NCBI RefSeq assembly: GCF_008831285.2
Contig: NC_045143.1
Coordinates: 4,845,503 to 4,909,502, forward strand
Source of the DNA: Nymphaea colorata
Taxonomy: Eukaryota > Streptophyta > Magnoliopsida > Nymphaeales > Nymphaeaceae
Reading direction: 5' to 3'
Length of the DNA: 64,000 nt
Both the position numbers and the translations under genes were made by a program. Each line of letters begins with the position of its first letter. Position 1 is the first letter of the stretch. This document shows, piece by piece, positions 13,201-25,440 of this stretch. Below the pieces are notes generated by a model, which was not told the origin of the DNA, did no database searches, and worked only from the letters and a program-made list of their open reading frames with translations.

Positions 13201-14188
13201 TCATGCATTCTACTAATTAGAGTCAAATTTCTCAAAGCAACAATCAAGACATTCCTTTTAAGGTTAAATGAAGAAAGAAAAGATATTAATGTGATCTGTC
13301 TCTCTTTCTCTCTCTCAATCTCTCTCTCGTGACAATGAATAGACAAGTGAAATAAAAACAGTTAATTATCTTTTTCACAAAAAGGGAAGTCATGAGATGA
13401 CATCCCAGTTACCGTTAATTTACTTGTCTTTCTCCTGGGTCCAGCTTTTTCATTAACCAATGGGGGGTCTGATTTAGAACAACTACAAGCATTGGTAAAA
13501 TGGGAGCTGATAGAAGTAGACCTAAAAGATGCTAGACACTGGGGTGGCACTTGTTTTTTGGGAGAGAATGAGAGTTAACTAATCTTTTTTCCTGCTCCTC
13601 CTTTTTCGGTTCCTTTCCCCTTTAAAAGTGTCTGTGAATCATAGAAAACGAAAGAGAATTAAAAACTTTCTGGCTTTCAATACAAAAATACAAAAAGGAC
13701 TCTTAATTTAGAATCCCGGCTTGATGCAGCAGAAACAAATGGATATTCCCAGAGCCTCTGTAGACTGCAGCTGAAAATTCTTATGTTGGAGATTTACGAT
13801 TTCAATAACTTCAGAGAAGAATCCTTTTAACCTGAACTACTTTTCAGACCTGGACCAGGAGAAGCCATGGAGTGCCTCTGAAAGAGACATGGAGCTAGGA
13901 GATCACCCATGTGAAGGAGACTGGTGCCTTTGAGAAGGAAGGGTGCCCCTCGGCCCTTAAAGATGGTAGATATAAACCAACCACTTCCAAGAGCTTTCAT
14001 AATTTCTGTTTTTTTTACCAAGAACTTCTGACAACCAGGCACTTAAATTTAAAGCTTGAATGCTACTGAACAACTGCAAAGACCATACTCCTTTTAAAAC
14101 CCTCACCATCCTCCCCTTCTGCATCCCCAACTTGCCTTCATTGCTCTTCCACTTCTTCTGTTCAACACTAGGAGCTCCTTCTTCAACA

Positions 14189-14812
14189 ATGATGAGGGCC
14201 AACCTAACCATCTTACTGTACTTTCTTTTCTTGGCCCTCTTCAGGTCAGGTTCTTCACAAACCTTAGTGCCTGCAATTATAACATTTGGGGACTCGGCAG
14301 TGGATGTTGGCAACAATAACTATCTTTTCACCTTATTCAAGGCCGATTTCCCCCCCTATGGAAGGGACTTTGTGAAGCATCAGGCCACTGGCAGGTTCTG
14401 CAATGGAAAACTGGCAACAGATTTCACTGGTGAGGGCTTGTTGGTGAGGAACCGTTGTGCTTCTTTAACTCTCTGCTACTTCTTTAAAGATTTGTTCCTG
14501 TTTCTTGTTTTGTTGACAGCTGAGAACTTGGGCTTCACTAGCTTTCCACTGGCATATCTGAACCCTCAAGCTACAGGGAAGAAGCTGCTCCTTGGGGCCA
14601 ACTTTGCATCTGCTGCTTCTGGGTACTATGATGCTACTGCTTTACTATCTGTAAGACCCAAAACTTTTTAACCTTTTTTGGTTGATGGGCAATGGGGAAC
14701 GCTGGTTTAGATGGAGAGGATCTAGGCAGTTCTAGACAACATTACTTCATGGATTAGATGTTTCTGTTAGGTGTTAGAGAGAGGACAAGCTCACGGTTTT
14801 AGCAAACAACAT

Positions 14813-14858
<46 letters not shown>

Positions 14859-17800
14859 ACTCTCACATATAGGTCTCTTACCGATGCAACTTCTGATTTT
14901 TCATTGGTTTTTTGTGTTCCTGAAGTATCTTCAATGAGTTTCTCTTTGTTTCTTTAGAAAAAAAACCGGTTCACCACATTCTGATTCTTTTGTCCTTTTG
15001 CAAAACGATCGAAACTGATACTGTCAACATTTCACTGAACCATGCCGGCCTGCCATTTTCCCAGCATCTTCTTCTCTCAAAATGGCACTGGAATGCGATC
15101 AGATCTGGTGATCTGCCAAACCAGTGCGACTGTTGGTGCTTCGAGATTATTGGCATTAATGGTAGAAATTAATGTTTGCTAATAAAGCCGCTAATTACGT
15201 GGGCCTGCTTGTTTTCTGATGATGCGACAGTGATGGAAGCCGATGGCAGAGTTTCCGCACTCCTGCCACTGCTTCATGGCGAGTCAATAGGTCAACTTTT
15301 TGTACTGAGAAATCATGATAGAAAGAATGCCATCGTCGTTTTTGCAAATCCCTGAAGCTTTACAAAACGATGCCGGCAACATTAACATCATCTTTAATAG
15401 CCATAATGGCGGCCATCACCTTAAAGGGTGCCGGAGATGATGGGGACTATTTATATAGCATGATTATTAGATCTAAGAGTGGCCTCAAATGCATTTTTAT
15501 GTGGAATATTTATACTTATTCATCAATGTTTTTGTAGAATTGATGATTGTCTGTTTCCACAGCATCTTTAATAGGAATGAGGACATCTCTTTACTGTTAT
15601 TATTAATTTTAAGAGACTGACATGGGCTGAATGAAGCGCATTCAAGTCAGGCTTACTACCTAACAAAATTGATTCTTCACACTTCTCGATAAAAGAAGAA
15701 TTGCTGCGAATATAAAATCTCTACTGTTCAGCGTTTCTCCATTACCATTTACTGTATCTGTTCAGCACCCAGAGATTGTTGTGGTGCTATGAGTGATCAA
15801 TGACCAACCGGCCTTCAGCTCAGGCCATTCATGATAATTTATATGCCGGTGGTTTAATAAGGGCGAGGTACCCACATGGCAGTTCACTTTTGCAAAGTTG
15901 CTCCTTTAAATGGTTTTCTTGAAAAAGACTTTCTTAACTAGATTTAAACTAATCAGATACAACTAACTCTATTAATCTACCTTAGATGTAATTAGAATAT
16001 TACTTTTTGCCGTGTATCAGAATCTTATGCACTAATTTTACTCTGGTACTTTGTTGGGTGATCAACCTTTTTCAAGTAAAATAGACAATATATATTCTTA
16101 AAGGTCATTAGTTTCGCTCAAAGTTTAAGATGGTACATAGATGTATTTTGAAGTTTGTCTTTTGTTTGGATTTTCTTAATCTGTAAGGATATGGTCACTT
16201 ACTTTTAGGAAGCGGTCTTCCTTGTCCAAATAGGACTAGGAAGAGAAGGCAGAAAACCTAGGTCATGACAGTCATAGTTGGTAAACTCGCTAATTTGAGT
16301 TGTGAGTCCTCGAGTTGGTTAGGATTGACGGTTTGCTATGTCAAAAGTAGAACTGGGCATCGGGCCTGGGCCGGCCCGATACGCCGGGGCCTTCATTCGA
16401 TGATAACAAATAAAAATTATTTTTATTTTATTAAATTATATATATATATTATTATTAAAATATATTTTATATTTTAAAAATATTTATATTTAAAAAAATA
16501 CTTTTCTATTGGTTGAGCTCGGGTTTCAGGCATTGGGCCAACCTGAAAGCCAGGCCAGCTTGATGCTCAGGTCTAGTCATTGGAGCTCATCAAATCAGTT
16601 GTGATCATCAACTAATTACATGTTTTTTTCATACATTTGTTATTTTTTTGAATTGTGAAATATTACGATCAAATACTCATATTACATGTTGTTCATTTTT
16701 AATTGATGAAAAAGTCAAAGATGAAGTCCTCACATATTTATTGTCCTCATTTTTATTTATAAAAAAATACACTATAAAAATTTATGACCCAATGACCCAT
16801 CTTTAGCCGATCCGAGTTAGAGTCGGATTTGCCAACTATGTTGACAGCTGCTTAGCATAATATGATTATATATATATATATATATAACATTTGAGGCTTT
16901 TGTTTTTTTTTTTATAACCTTTATGGTGGTATTGTCTAAAACAATAAATTTCAAACAAATTAGTTTTTTATTTACCTTAAACGGTAATTGCGCGCTTACA
17001 GATTAGTCTTCTCTTCTATCGATTAACACATACATCGACACACAGACGTCTCTCGTCACATCTGTGTCTTCGTTTTACAGACGACAACATAATCGAGACG
17101 GCACCAATGGTGTGATCGATTCTCTCGCCAAATGAAAAGCTCCAAAACCGAAATAATGACAAGAAAATGCGTTGGATGCTTCCTTTCTTCTCCCCAATTT
17201 CCAGAAATGCATCGACGTGCTGTCTGGATTCTTTCAAGACAGGCACCAAAACAATACGTCTATATTTTGGTGTTTCTTGATTTCGTCTCCTAAAGGACGA
17301 GGACAGCCCACATGCACCACCATAAAGGCAATAGCTTACGTCTTCATTTATCACAAGAAATTGGTGATAAATGTTCGAGCAGAAGCGCCATCCCCTGTCC
17401 CCACAGATAGGATTCAACCAGCAGATTCACAATAAATATCACCATATTCAACGTCAATATTTCTTCATTACCGTGCGCGTTTTTCTTTGAGCATGTGCAG
17501 TCATTTATTGTGACGAAACTGTGACAATACCCAAGTTTTGTTTTCCTTTTCCTCGATTAAAAAAATGTTATGTTCATGTTCTTTCTTCTTCGTTTTTCCC
17601 GCAGAAAGCCATACCCTTATCACAGCAACTGGAGTACTACAAGGAATACCAATCAAAGCTAGCGGACGTAGCAGGCCAGGAGAATGCCACATCCATTCTT
17701 TCCGAAGCAGTCTATATATTGAGTGCTGGCAGCAGTGACTTTGTCCAAAACTACTATGTCAATCCTCTCCTTAACAAAGTCTACACTCCAGATGCGTACT

Positions 17801-18566
17801 CAGACTTCCTGGTTGATATCTTCAGTAAATTCGTGCAGGTCAGTACATAACTATGTTGAATTCCTGAAGGCATGTACTTGAGGCATGGAACTTGATATTT
17901 TTGGAGGATGAATGACAGAATCTATATGAATTGGGAGCAAGGAGAATTGGGGTCACATCTCTGCCGCCGTTGGGATGCCTCCCTGCCGCCATCACCCTCT
18001 TTGGTTTTGGCGACAATGGCTGTGTGACAAGGATCAACGACGATGCCAAAAGTTTCAACAAGAAGGTGACCTCGGCAGCACAGTCACTGCAGAAGGAACT
18101 GAGTGGCCTTAAGCTTGTGATCTTTGACATCTACACGCCTTTCTATGACCTTGTCCAGAATCCCGTTAAAAATGGTAAGACTGGCTTCATGGTGATCACC
18201 CAAATGATCAACAATGTCTCTGCAACCATGTGAAAATATGGAGAAAAGAATGATATATACAACTTCAAGAAGATAACAATGCTATTCTTTTTCTATTGAA
18301 TAAGAGGATTAAAATTTGAGCAAAATTTCTGTTGATTTTGTGACTCATCCACTGCTATTGGAACTATGGCAGGGTTTTTTGAAACAAGAAAGGGATGCTG
18401 TGGAACGGGAGTTGTGGAGACTGGAATCTTGTGCAATCCAAAGTCTATTGGAACATGCTCCAATGCCAGTGAGTATGTATTCTGGGATTCAGTTCACCCA
18501 ACACAAGCAGCAAACCAGAAGCTAGCCGATGCCCTCTTGCTCCAAGGCATTTCCCTCATTGGATGA
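14189..18566 (+). CDS. GDSL esterase/lipase, APG-like, secreted
   Basis: A complete SGNH/GDSL hydrolase of 351 residues, a normal length for the plant family (about 350-370). Exons: 14189-14429, 14520-14650, 17605-17838, 17919-18174, 18373-18566; all introns are GT-AG and in phase. Residues 1-24 form a signal peptide (hydrophobic [11 protein letters not shown]), so an apoplastic or secretory location is expected. Block I is [14 protein letters not shown], with nucleophile Ser36. Block II is [10 protein letters not shown]. Block III is [10 protein letters not shown], with Asp where many GDSL enzymes have Asn, as is usual in APG-like members. Block V is DSVHPT, giving Asp326 and His329. Substrates of such enzymes are lipid or cutin-type esters; the exact one cannot be read here. 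Two adjacent ATGs (14189, 14192) could start the protein, and the frame is open further upstream but lacks a better signal peptide. Intron 2 is unusually long (2954 bp). Confidence 0.95.
14814..14852. repeat. (CT)n microsatellite in GDSL intron 2
   Basis: About 19 CT units followed by a few CACTCT variants, roughly 160 bp downstream of the exon 2 donor site. Confidence 0.95.
16348..16576. mobile_element. Small non-autonomous inverted-repeat element
   Basis: Within GDSL intron 2, AACTGGGCATCGGGCCTGGG at 16348 is an imperfect inverted match to GGCCAGCTTGATGCTCAGGT at 16557-16576. The GC-rich ends enclose a very AT-rich core (16400-16500). This is MITE-like structure of about 229 bp, and its AT core resembles the reverse complement of the segment near 30250-30340. 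No target duplication was convincing. Confidence 0.5.
16868..16887. repeat. (TA)n run
   Basis: Ten TA units in GDSL intron 2. Confidence 0.9.
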
Positions 18567-18717
18567 GAAATCTGCGCAGTCCTGTTTCTCTTCAAACAAA
18601 ATGAGAAAGAAGAGACCTCCCTGTTGCACCAATAGATTCTGCTATAAGAACCCTCCTTGCTGCTGCTTGCTGTTTCTTCTTATGAGTGTTGCTATATGTG
18701 TGTTTGAGTGCTGAAGA

Positions 18718-18723
18718 AATAAA
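18718..18723 (+). terminator. Poly(A) signal of the GDSL gene
   Basis: A canonical AATAAA lies 152 bp after the stop codon, in AT-rich 3' flank, which is a plausible near-upstream polyadenylation element. Confidence 0.5.
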
Positions 18724-19500
18724 AACTTTTGGCATATTGGTGCAGAGTTTATATGGTGTTTCAGTTACCAAATGAAATTGTAATATTAGTTTGTTTTAGA
18801 TATTTCAGCTCTTATATAAATGTTGTTGATGCCTGAGAATCGTATATTATTTATCATTTCTCTTTTCTCCTTTTGCTTTTTCTGAACAATTGTGAGACTT
18901 TTTGCAAGAAACCAAGTAGTCACCAATTTTGGGATCATGAAGCCATGGTAATTGTATTACTACCAATATCAGGAAGTTTTCCTTAGGAAACCATATTGAT
19001 CTCAAAACCTTCACATTGAAAGAGGTCAAAAGTTCGAAACTCCATTTGCAACACTTGACACATACTTGGAAAAGCAGTGACCACAGTTCATTGGTGGAAA
19101 TAAAGGGAAGATTCGATCTTGACATTACAATAAGATATATCAAGGCAACATAAAGAAAGAAAAAAAAAAAAGTACTCCAATCATTGGTATTTGGTAACAG
19201 AAGAAATTATTGGGTTGAACTTCAATGTCAAAAGAGATCACATGGATAGAGCAGCAATTGAATTTTCTCATGCATGAGACGATCCTGGAACATGAGCTTT
19301 CATCAATCTTATTTTTCTTTCATGTTCTTCATTCACCCAATCTCCGGAGTCTGTCATAGTTGAATTTGACAAAAAAAAATGTGGGAAAACGCTTCAAACA
19401 AACTAGGATTCAGAGTTAGGCTAGGTAAGTATGTTTTTGACAGATGTTTTCTGCCGAAAAAAGAGGCTCGATTTTTCTTTTGAACTCATTTATTCTTTCA

Positions 19501-19601
19501 GAAAGTAAATTATTATTAGAAAATATTAGAAAACATTTATTCTTGAAAATAACGAAAGTAAATTATTATTAGAAAATATTAGAAAACATTTATTCTTGAA
19601 A
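19501..19601. repeat. 53-bp tandem duplication
   Basis: GAAAGTAAATTATTATTAGA and the following bases begin at 19501 and recur from 19554. The second copy matches the first for about 47 bases. It lies 150-250 bp upstream of the small membrane-protein gene, in its likely promoter region. Confidence 0.9.
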
Positions 19602-19749
19602 TAGGAAACGCCTCTGGAGAACATCAACCGGGCTTGGGCCTTGGTCGACGCCGGCCAAGACCCACCCACTTGCTCCCGCTCGTTCGAAGACCCTCCCTCC
19701 CTCTCTCTCTCTCTCGATCGAATCAGAGGGTAGCGAGTTGCAGGCGGAG

Positions 19750-21259
19750 ATGGACGCAATGGGGGCGTTGATCGCATGGCTGAGGAAGACGGACAACGTC
19801 ATCCACGTGGGTTTAACGGCGGTGTTCGGGACGCTCGCGTTCCGCTCGGCGACGCAGCAGCAGCAGATCGAGCTCCTCCAAGAGGAGAAGGGCGCCCTCC
19901 AGAAGCAGAACAAGACCCTCAAAAGCATCATGTGGCATTGGAAGCAGGAGCTCTTCCGAGAGGCTTCCGTTCCTGGCTCCCCCATCTCCCTTCCTGGGCT
20001 GAAGTCCATCTACGGCGAAGCCGAAGTCCCCTCTTCCTCCTCTCCAGGTAACCTTCTGAGGTTCTCTCGGTATCCTTCCCATTTTCTCCGCATTTCCCCA
20101 ATTTGTGTTGTCTTCTCTTCCTACTGTTCGTCCTTTACTTCTCTCTCTCTCTCCTTTTTTTTTTGTTTGTTTTTTTAATTAAGCAGGAGTTTCATCGACC
20201 TGTTTTTGGTGAGTTTTTGCTTCTTTTCGTTTTTTTTTTTTTTGCGCTCTTCACTGAGAATCTTAATGGTGGTAGGTCCGAAGCGTAGGAGGCGATTGTT
20301 TGTTCGCGTGTCCTGTTAAATTGTTTTGAGTTTTCAGTTTCTTCTTTTTTAGTTTGTCGTTTAGACTTCTCTCGTATATGAATCATCTGCATACAAACAC
20401 AGGAAAACGAGATATTCATTGTTCAATCTTGGAATCAGTTCATTCACTTCAATCTCTTTGCATGTGAAACTTTAGTTTCTCATGTTCAAGATGCTTAGAT
20501 TGAAAGGATGTGTCGTAGGCTTCTACTAATCCATCTGGCTGGAGAGTGGCGAACATTTAAAACTTTGAATAATTGAACCAATTTGAGGCACAGTTCTCAG
20601 TCTGATGTGCAACAATTCCGGCCATAATAAGCACTTGGAGAATATCGTTACTCCCAATGTTACGAGGCCATATTTTGATGAACATGATTGACATGCCATT
20701 TGTATCACAGCTAAGGAAGCTGTGCTATTGGCAGGAAGGTCCCTTCCGGAGTGAGCAATTGAGTAAGGACGGCTCTGCAAATGGTCGACCAGTGAGATTA
20801 CAAAATCTCTGTTCTTGAACCACTTTTTGAAGGGAAAGTTAGCCCTCAATTCTCTTGGAGGGAAGATCAGAAATTTAGGGGTCAATTGGCTATGGAAACA
20901 GTTTGTTAGTCTTCCTTGCTTCAAAAGGTATTCCAGCAGCTTAGGCTTAGACTTGAGCAATATTTGACGTCTATGAGGGTTGAACTTTGCCTGCCAGTGA
21001 CTGTCACAGCTCACCCTCACAGTACCAATGCCTTTGATTCCGGGATAGTATATCTGCATGCAGGCTTTAGGATGACTTCTTATAGGATATTGTTTTTAAG
21101 CCAATTGTGATGTGGATCAAATTTTGAATTACGTTTTACATGTTGAACTTTGTTTGAAGAAATGATAACAACTGCCCTAATTGTCCTCTGCTGCTTGTTG
21201 CAGATAATGGTGGAGGGACCACGAATTCAGCATCTACAGCACCAAAATTCGTAGTCTGA
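19750..21259 (+). CDS. Small plant protein with hydrophobic segment and coiled coil
   Basis: Two exons, 19750-20047 and 21204-21259, encode 117 residues; the GT-AG intron is in phase (CCA-G|AT). I recall similar short unnamed plant proteins but know no function. Residues ~15-35 are mildly hydrophobic (NVIHVGLTAVFGTLAFRSA), which could be one membrane or peripheral helix. Residues ~36-70 are Gln/Glu/Lys-rich and look like a coiled coil (QQQQIELLQEEKGALQKQNK). A Pro/Ser-rich stretch follows (PGSPISLPGLKSIYGEAE), then a short Gly/Thr/Ser tail ending APKFVV. The start is the first ATG in frame (a TTG just upstream is not a plausible start). The GC-rich first exon contrasts with its AT-rich surroundings, as is common for plant first exons. 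Confidence 0.8.
20526..21059 (-). other. Unexplained 177-codon open frame inside an intron, antisense
   Basis: A reverse-strand frame of 177 codons lies wholly inside the single intron of the small membrane-protein gene. The predicted product is basic and Leu/Ser/Pro-rich, with no domain, signal or repeat that I recognise. The intron sequence here is less AT-rich than usual. It could be chance, a decayed gene fragment or part of an inserted element. Confidence 0.2.
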
Positions 21260-23096
21260 GAGCATAGTTGAGCGATCTAAAGTTTCATTTTTCCTTTTCT
21301 TTATGTCACTTACAATCATGCTTTTCTTCTCCAATACCAAAATTTGTAGTTAGGGTTGTCTTTTCCCTTATCTTCGTTTCTCTGATTTCTTTTCATTTAC
21401 AGGGAACACGGTTCGAGTTTTCCCTTGATAACCTGTTCGAAGCGTGTTCCTCCTCTACTTGTTATTGGTCGACCTTTGGCTTGTTTTGAGAAACCCATGA
21501 TCTTGTGAGTTTTTATGTGCACTATGCACATGGTGGTTGGCAAATAACAGTCCTTTAGACATATCGGTTAACTGAAGCCACGATTTGGTTTCCTACTTTA
21601 CTGATGAAATAAAACTAGGTCATTTCATCCCATCCTCAAGGCCAACTATCTTGACCTATTTCGTTTGATCAGTACATGCAATATTGGAGTTGGATGCATC
21701 GTTGCTGTTTTTTGGCAAAACTCATTAAACTACAGATTTGCTGTGGAAAGATGATGTTTTGAAGTAAAGGACTGGTCACGTATTTAACATAATGTAGCTC
21801 GCAGAAGCTCCATGCACCAAGCTAGTTGGTTAGGCTTGAAGGCTTCAAACTAGAGGCAGTTGAAGTGTGGGTACCTGAATGTGCATTCCTTTCCATAGAT
21901 TGAGGTCAACAGAAATATTTAAGCAATGACACCACTGCACCCTTCAACATAAGTATCCTTTCAACTTAGGTACCATGCCCCACCATGTAAGACGCTGGGG
22001 CATAACACTTATGCCTATCAAACTAAAAACGTCTCTTTATATTACTCTAGTCGCACCAACTGTACTATGCCCGTTGAGGCAAACTGTCTTGGGTCTTTAA
22101 AAGTTAGTGGAAAAGTAATAATTTCAAGCACTTAATGTTAACCAACATCCACACATAAAAAAAACACAGGAAAGAACAAATCTTGCATCAACCGATCAGG
22201 TTCCACCGTCTGTCAAACCCAATATGTTACCTGTTTTTGTATCAATCACAGGTACAAATGCGTCTGTAGACTCAAAATTCAAACTTCCAGCGAATCGTTG
22301 TTATATGCATCATTCAGCCATCCAAATACTAGGTGTTCATAACGAATTCATGAAGGAACCTTATTTTTAACCGCAAAATATGTGGTCATCGTCATGACAA
22401 AGAGCAACGAAAATTGCCTGCACATGCCTCGTCAAAACGGCACTAGCAGGATTGATCAACCACAAACGCCTCTCAGCATTTACTGCTCTGAAAATTTTAG
22501 TATCCTCAACGATGTGTAAGTAAACTGAAGCATAAATAATTCCATGAGAAATTTATTACATTGGAGATACACCCTTTGCATTTCAGCTATAATAGGACCT
22601 GTCAATCTATAAAGCTGAGAGTTGAATGATGGACAATCCTGCGTTCTTAATTACAACCTACACAAATATTAGAGGTGTTTCTCCTTGGTGAAACCACAAA
22701 ACCACATGAAATGAGGGCACAACGAAAACAACAGCAGCATTATCCAAGGTATGCAATGTAAGATCCTTCATGAAGAGTTTGCAGCAGCAAACACTGGCCA
22801 ACACAAGAACAGCGAAGTAGGCATGGTGGCAACACTTGTGAGGAAACAATGGCGTAACTGGTATGCAAACCTCCTGAAGCAAATTCTTAATCTTAATCTT
22901 CAACTTGTACATTGGCAGCCATCACCTGTGATAGTTGAACAGCAAATTTTACTAAACATAAATGATGTATCGTTTAGCAAGTAATCAACAAATTGAGGAA
23001 AGATACCAGGATCACATAAGCTAGACAAGGCCTGCATCATTTTCTTATTTCCTTTTTCTTTGGGTGAATATTGTCATTTGGACCACATTATAGACA
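21260..23096. other. Intergenic between convergent genes
   Basis: The small membrane-protein gene (+) and the alpha/beta hydrolase gene (-) converge here, so both 3' UTRs fall in this stretch. I see no coding region, RNA gene or repeat worth naming. Confidence 0.6.
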
Positions 23097-23674
23097 TCAA
23101 ATTCTGGACGACAATGACCTTTCTGTCCTAGCATTGGATGGTACCTGCTCTGAGCTTGGCTTCTTAGGCTGACAACTGTCCTTTATGAAATCAACAACGA
23201 TAGACGCCAACTCTGACTGATGTGCCGTGTAACAATGATTTGCTTGTTCCACAATAACTAGCTTGTGATTCGGTATAAGCTTGTCAAACTCTAAAGCATC
23301 CTCCACAGGTATTATTTCGTCCTTCGAGCCATGAACTGTCAACACCCTGGAATAAATAGATAGAGTTGTTAATATAGACTGGATGATGAAGTTTTTGCAT
23401 AGCATCAAATACGTATAGTTATACTATGGTATAATGGTGCTAATGTAGGCCACCATGGCCTTCCAAGAGAAAAATGGACAAATTTTGCTTTCAGAAGCAA
23501 ACTATCATAGAACTGCTTTGAAGGTGAGCACAAGATAAAAGGGCTCTATATAGAGCTGGTAAACAACAAAACAGCTGACAATTGGACTCGGTTTGGTACA
23601 GTAGGCTTGTTCATAGCTATGGGCTTGAATAGATATTTTATAATGATATAGATATATAACATTGATATATACAT

Positions 23675-23716
<42 letters not shown>

Positions 23717-25395
23717 CTATCACATTAAAGCACTTATGTTGTTCCAAAGGAAAACCGTGTAAAATGTCTTACATAAGCCAGCTTATGCCACACGTGTGGC
23801 TGGTCTACACAAAATGGAGCTTGAGCTGGCTTGTAATAATGAGCAGAGCCCAAATATGAACTGTTTGGCTCATTTGGCTTGTTTACCAATTACCAGCTTT
23901 ATCTTCATGTATAGAATCTGGAAAATTTTTGTCTCGTTAGTAAAAGACATCAAGGGCATGGATTCTTGTAGGCATTAAATGCTAAGTCACTGACTTGTGA
24001 TTATGGCTGCAACTTGCAAGATTAGCCTAGATTAATTGATTCATTTAGGAAATACTGACATCTAACAGAAGCACCATATCTATTATTCACTAACTTCCCC
24101 AAATGAGTCCAACAATAAATAAATGCATGAAGGGTGTATATATGAAGCTCACAGTCTGGAATTCAAATTGAGTTACCCATATAACAAGTAGGCTTCCCAA
24201 TGCTGAGTAAAATATCAAACATATCAAAAATAATCTAAACACATAAATATGAAGGTTGAAGCCACATTAAGACTTCGCATTATTTAGTTTTAGGTTATGG
24301 TTCTGTATCAGCCAGCACTGATAGTCATTTTAGTTCACACAGCTAAATTTGAATGATCCGAATCTTGAGCACCAAATAGGATTCCTTCCACCACTTTGCA
24401 AATACAAGCTGAGATGGTCTCCACATGAATAAATATAGTTTATTAGAAACTTATTTCTTTTAAACAGTTACTGTAAAAATAATTTGTAATAGCAAACATC
24501 ATATGGACAAATTGATTGAGACATCAGCTGGAAAATGGACACTTTTGGAATTGCTGTTCAAGGACATGTACGCACACAAGAAATATCAAGAACCGAGTAA
24601 ACATGTTCTTACCTGCAATTATGATTGATGGACTTGGAAGCAGCAAATACATCAGTATTTAGACGATCCATGAGACTTTCCAAAGTGACACGATATAATA
24701 TAACATCTCCTAAGAACAGCACAAACATGAAATTAAACTTTCACAAAACATGTTACGCTATAATAGACAGACAGCATGGGAGAAGTGACATGGTGACAAT
24801 ACTAGATATTTGTTCAAAAAATTTTCTTTCTGATCCTTTTCAGCCTTGTAGAATATTCTTTTCAATTTTCAATTTATAGACCAACAAATAACTGTCTATT
24901 TCCATCTAATACTGCTGCTAAATGATTAATTTGGAACTATTTTTGGTTAACTATTTAAAGATTTTCCCTGTTCGTGAAACTAAGACTGGACCAAAGAAGC
25001 TTATCAGAAAAGGTACAGACCATTAGTATTATTATTATTATTATCATGAAAGATTTTATAAAATGCTTACTAGGAAACAGAGTTTCCATTTGCTATTCCT
25101 TGGATCTTACCTTTATTCCTTACATCAATGAACCCATCTTTCTGAACTCTTTCCATAAAATCTTTACCCAACCGTTCTTCAATCCCTTTCTTCAAATCAA
25201 ATCTACCTGATATATTGACTACAGTACTGATGTCGTGATACTTGGATGCATAGAGGAGGACAACATCTCCACCTACAAGAGTTTCTGTTGTATTAATACA
25301 ACCAACATAAAAGAAAAAGTAGCAGCACTACAATTGCCACAATAACTTGATTCCTAAAACATTCATATAACAGTCAAAATATTCCCCAAAATTTT

Positions 25396-25440
<45 letters not shown>

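Larger units (their letters stand above)
7494..14188. other. Intergenic, gene-poor, repeat-bearing
   Basis: This stretch lies between the stop of the membrane-protein gene and the GDSL esterase gene. No open frame here has recognisable protein character; the longest frames (about 100 codons) are unsupported. It contains a 72-bp tandem repeat, GT/GA and GA microsatellites, a 63-bp TA run, and at least two fragments (near 9679 and 10027-10297) with GGGTGGAC.../...CCCACCC ends. The 3' UTR of the upstream gene probably occupies the first few hundred bases, and the GDSL promoter the last few hundred. I see no clear TATA box that decides its start. Confidence 0.6.
18567..19749. other. 3' UTR of the GDSL gene and upstream region of the next gene
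   Basis: No supportable gene. The left ~200 bp are probably GDSL 3' UTR. The right end changes to GC-rich sequence from about 19605. It contains GGGCTTGGGCCTTGG near 19630 (a TGGGCC/TGGGCY-type site) and a pyrimidine patch at 19689-19714 (CCTCCCTCCCTCTCTCTC), typical of TATA-less plant core promoters, just before the ATG at 19750. Confidence 0.45.

Noticed and set aside
13957..14316. 119-codon minus-strand frame over the GDSL 5' end
   Set aside because: It is antisense to a well-supported exon with signal peptide and GDSL block; it is a shadow frame.
17016..17417. 133-codon minus-strand frame in GDSL intron 2
   Set aside because: No recognisable domain; it lies inside a long intron and is matched by an equally unsupported plus-strand frame.
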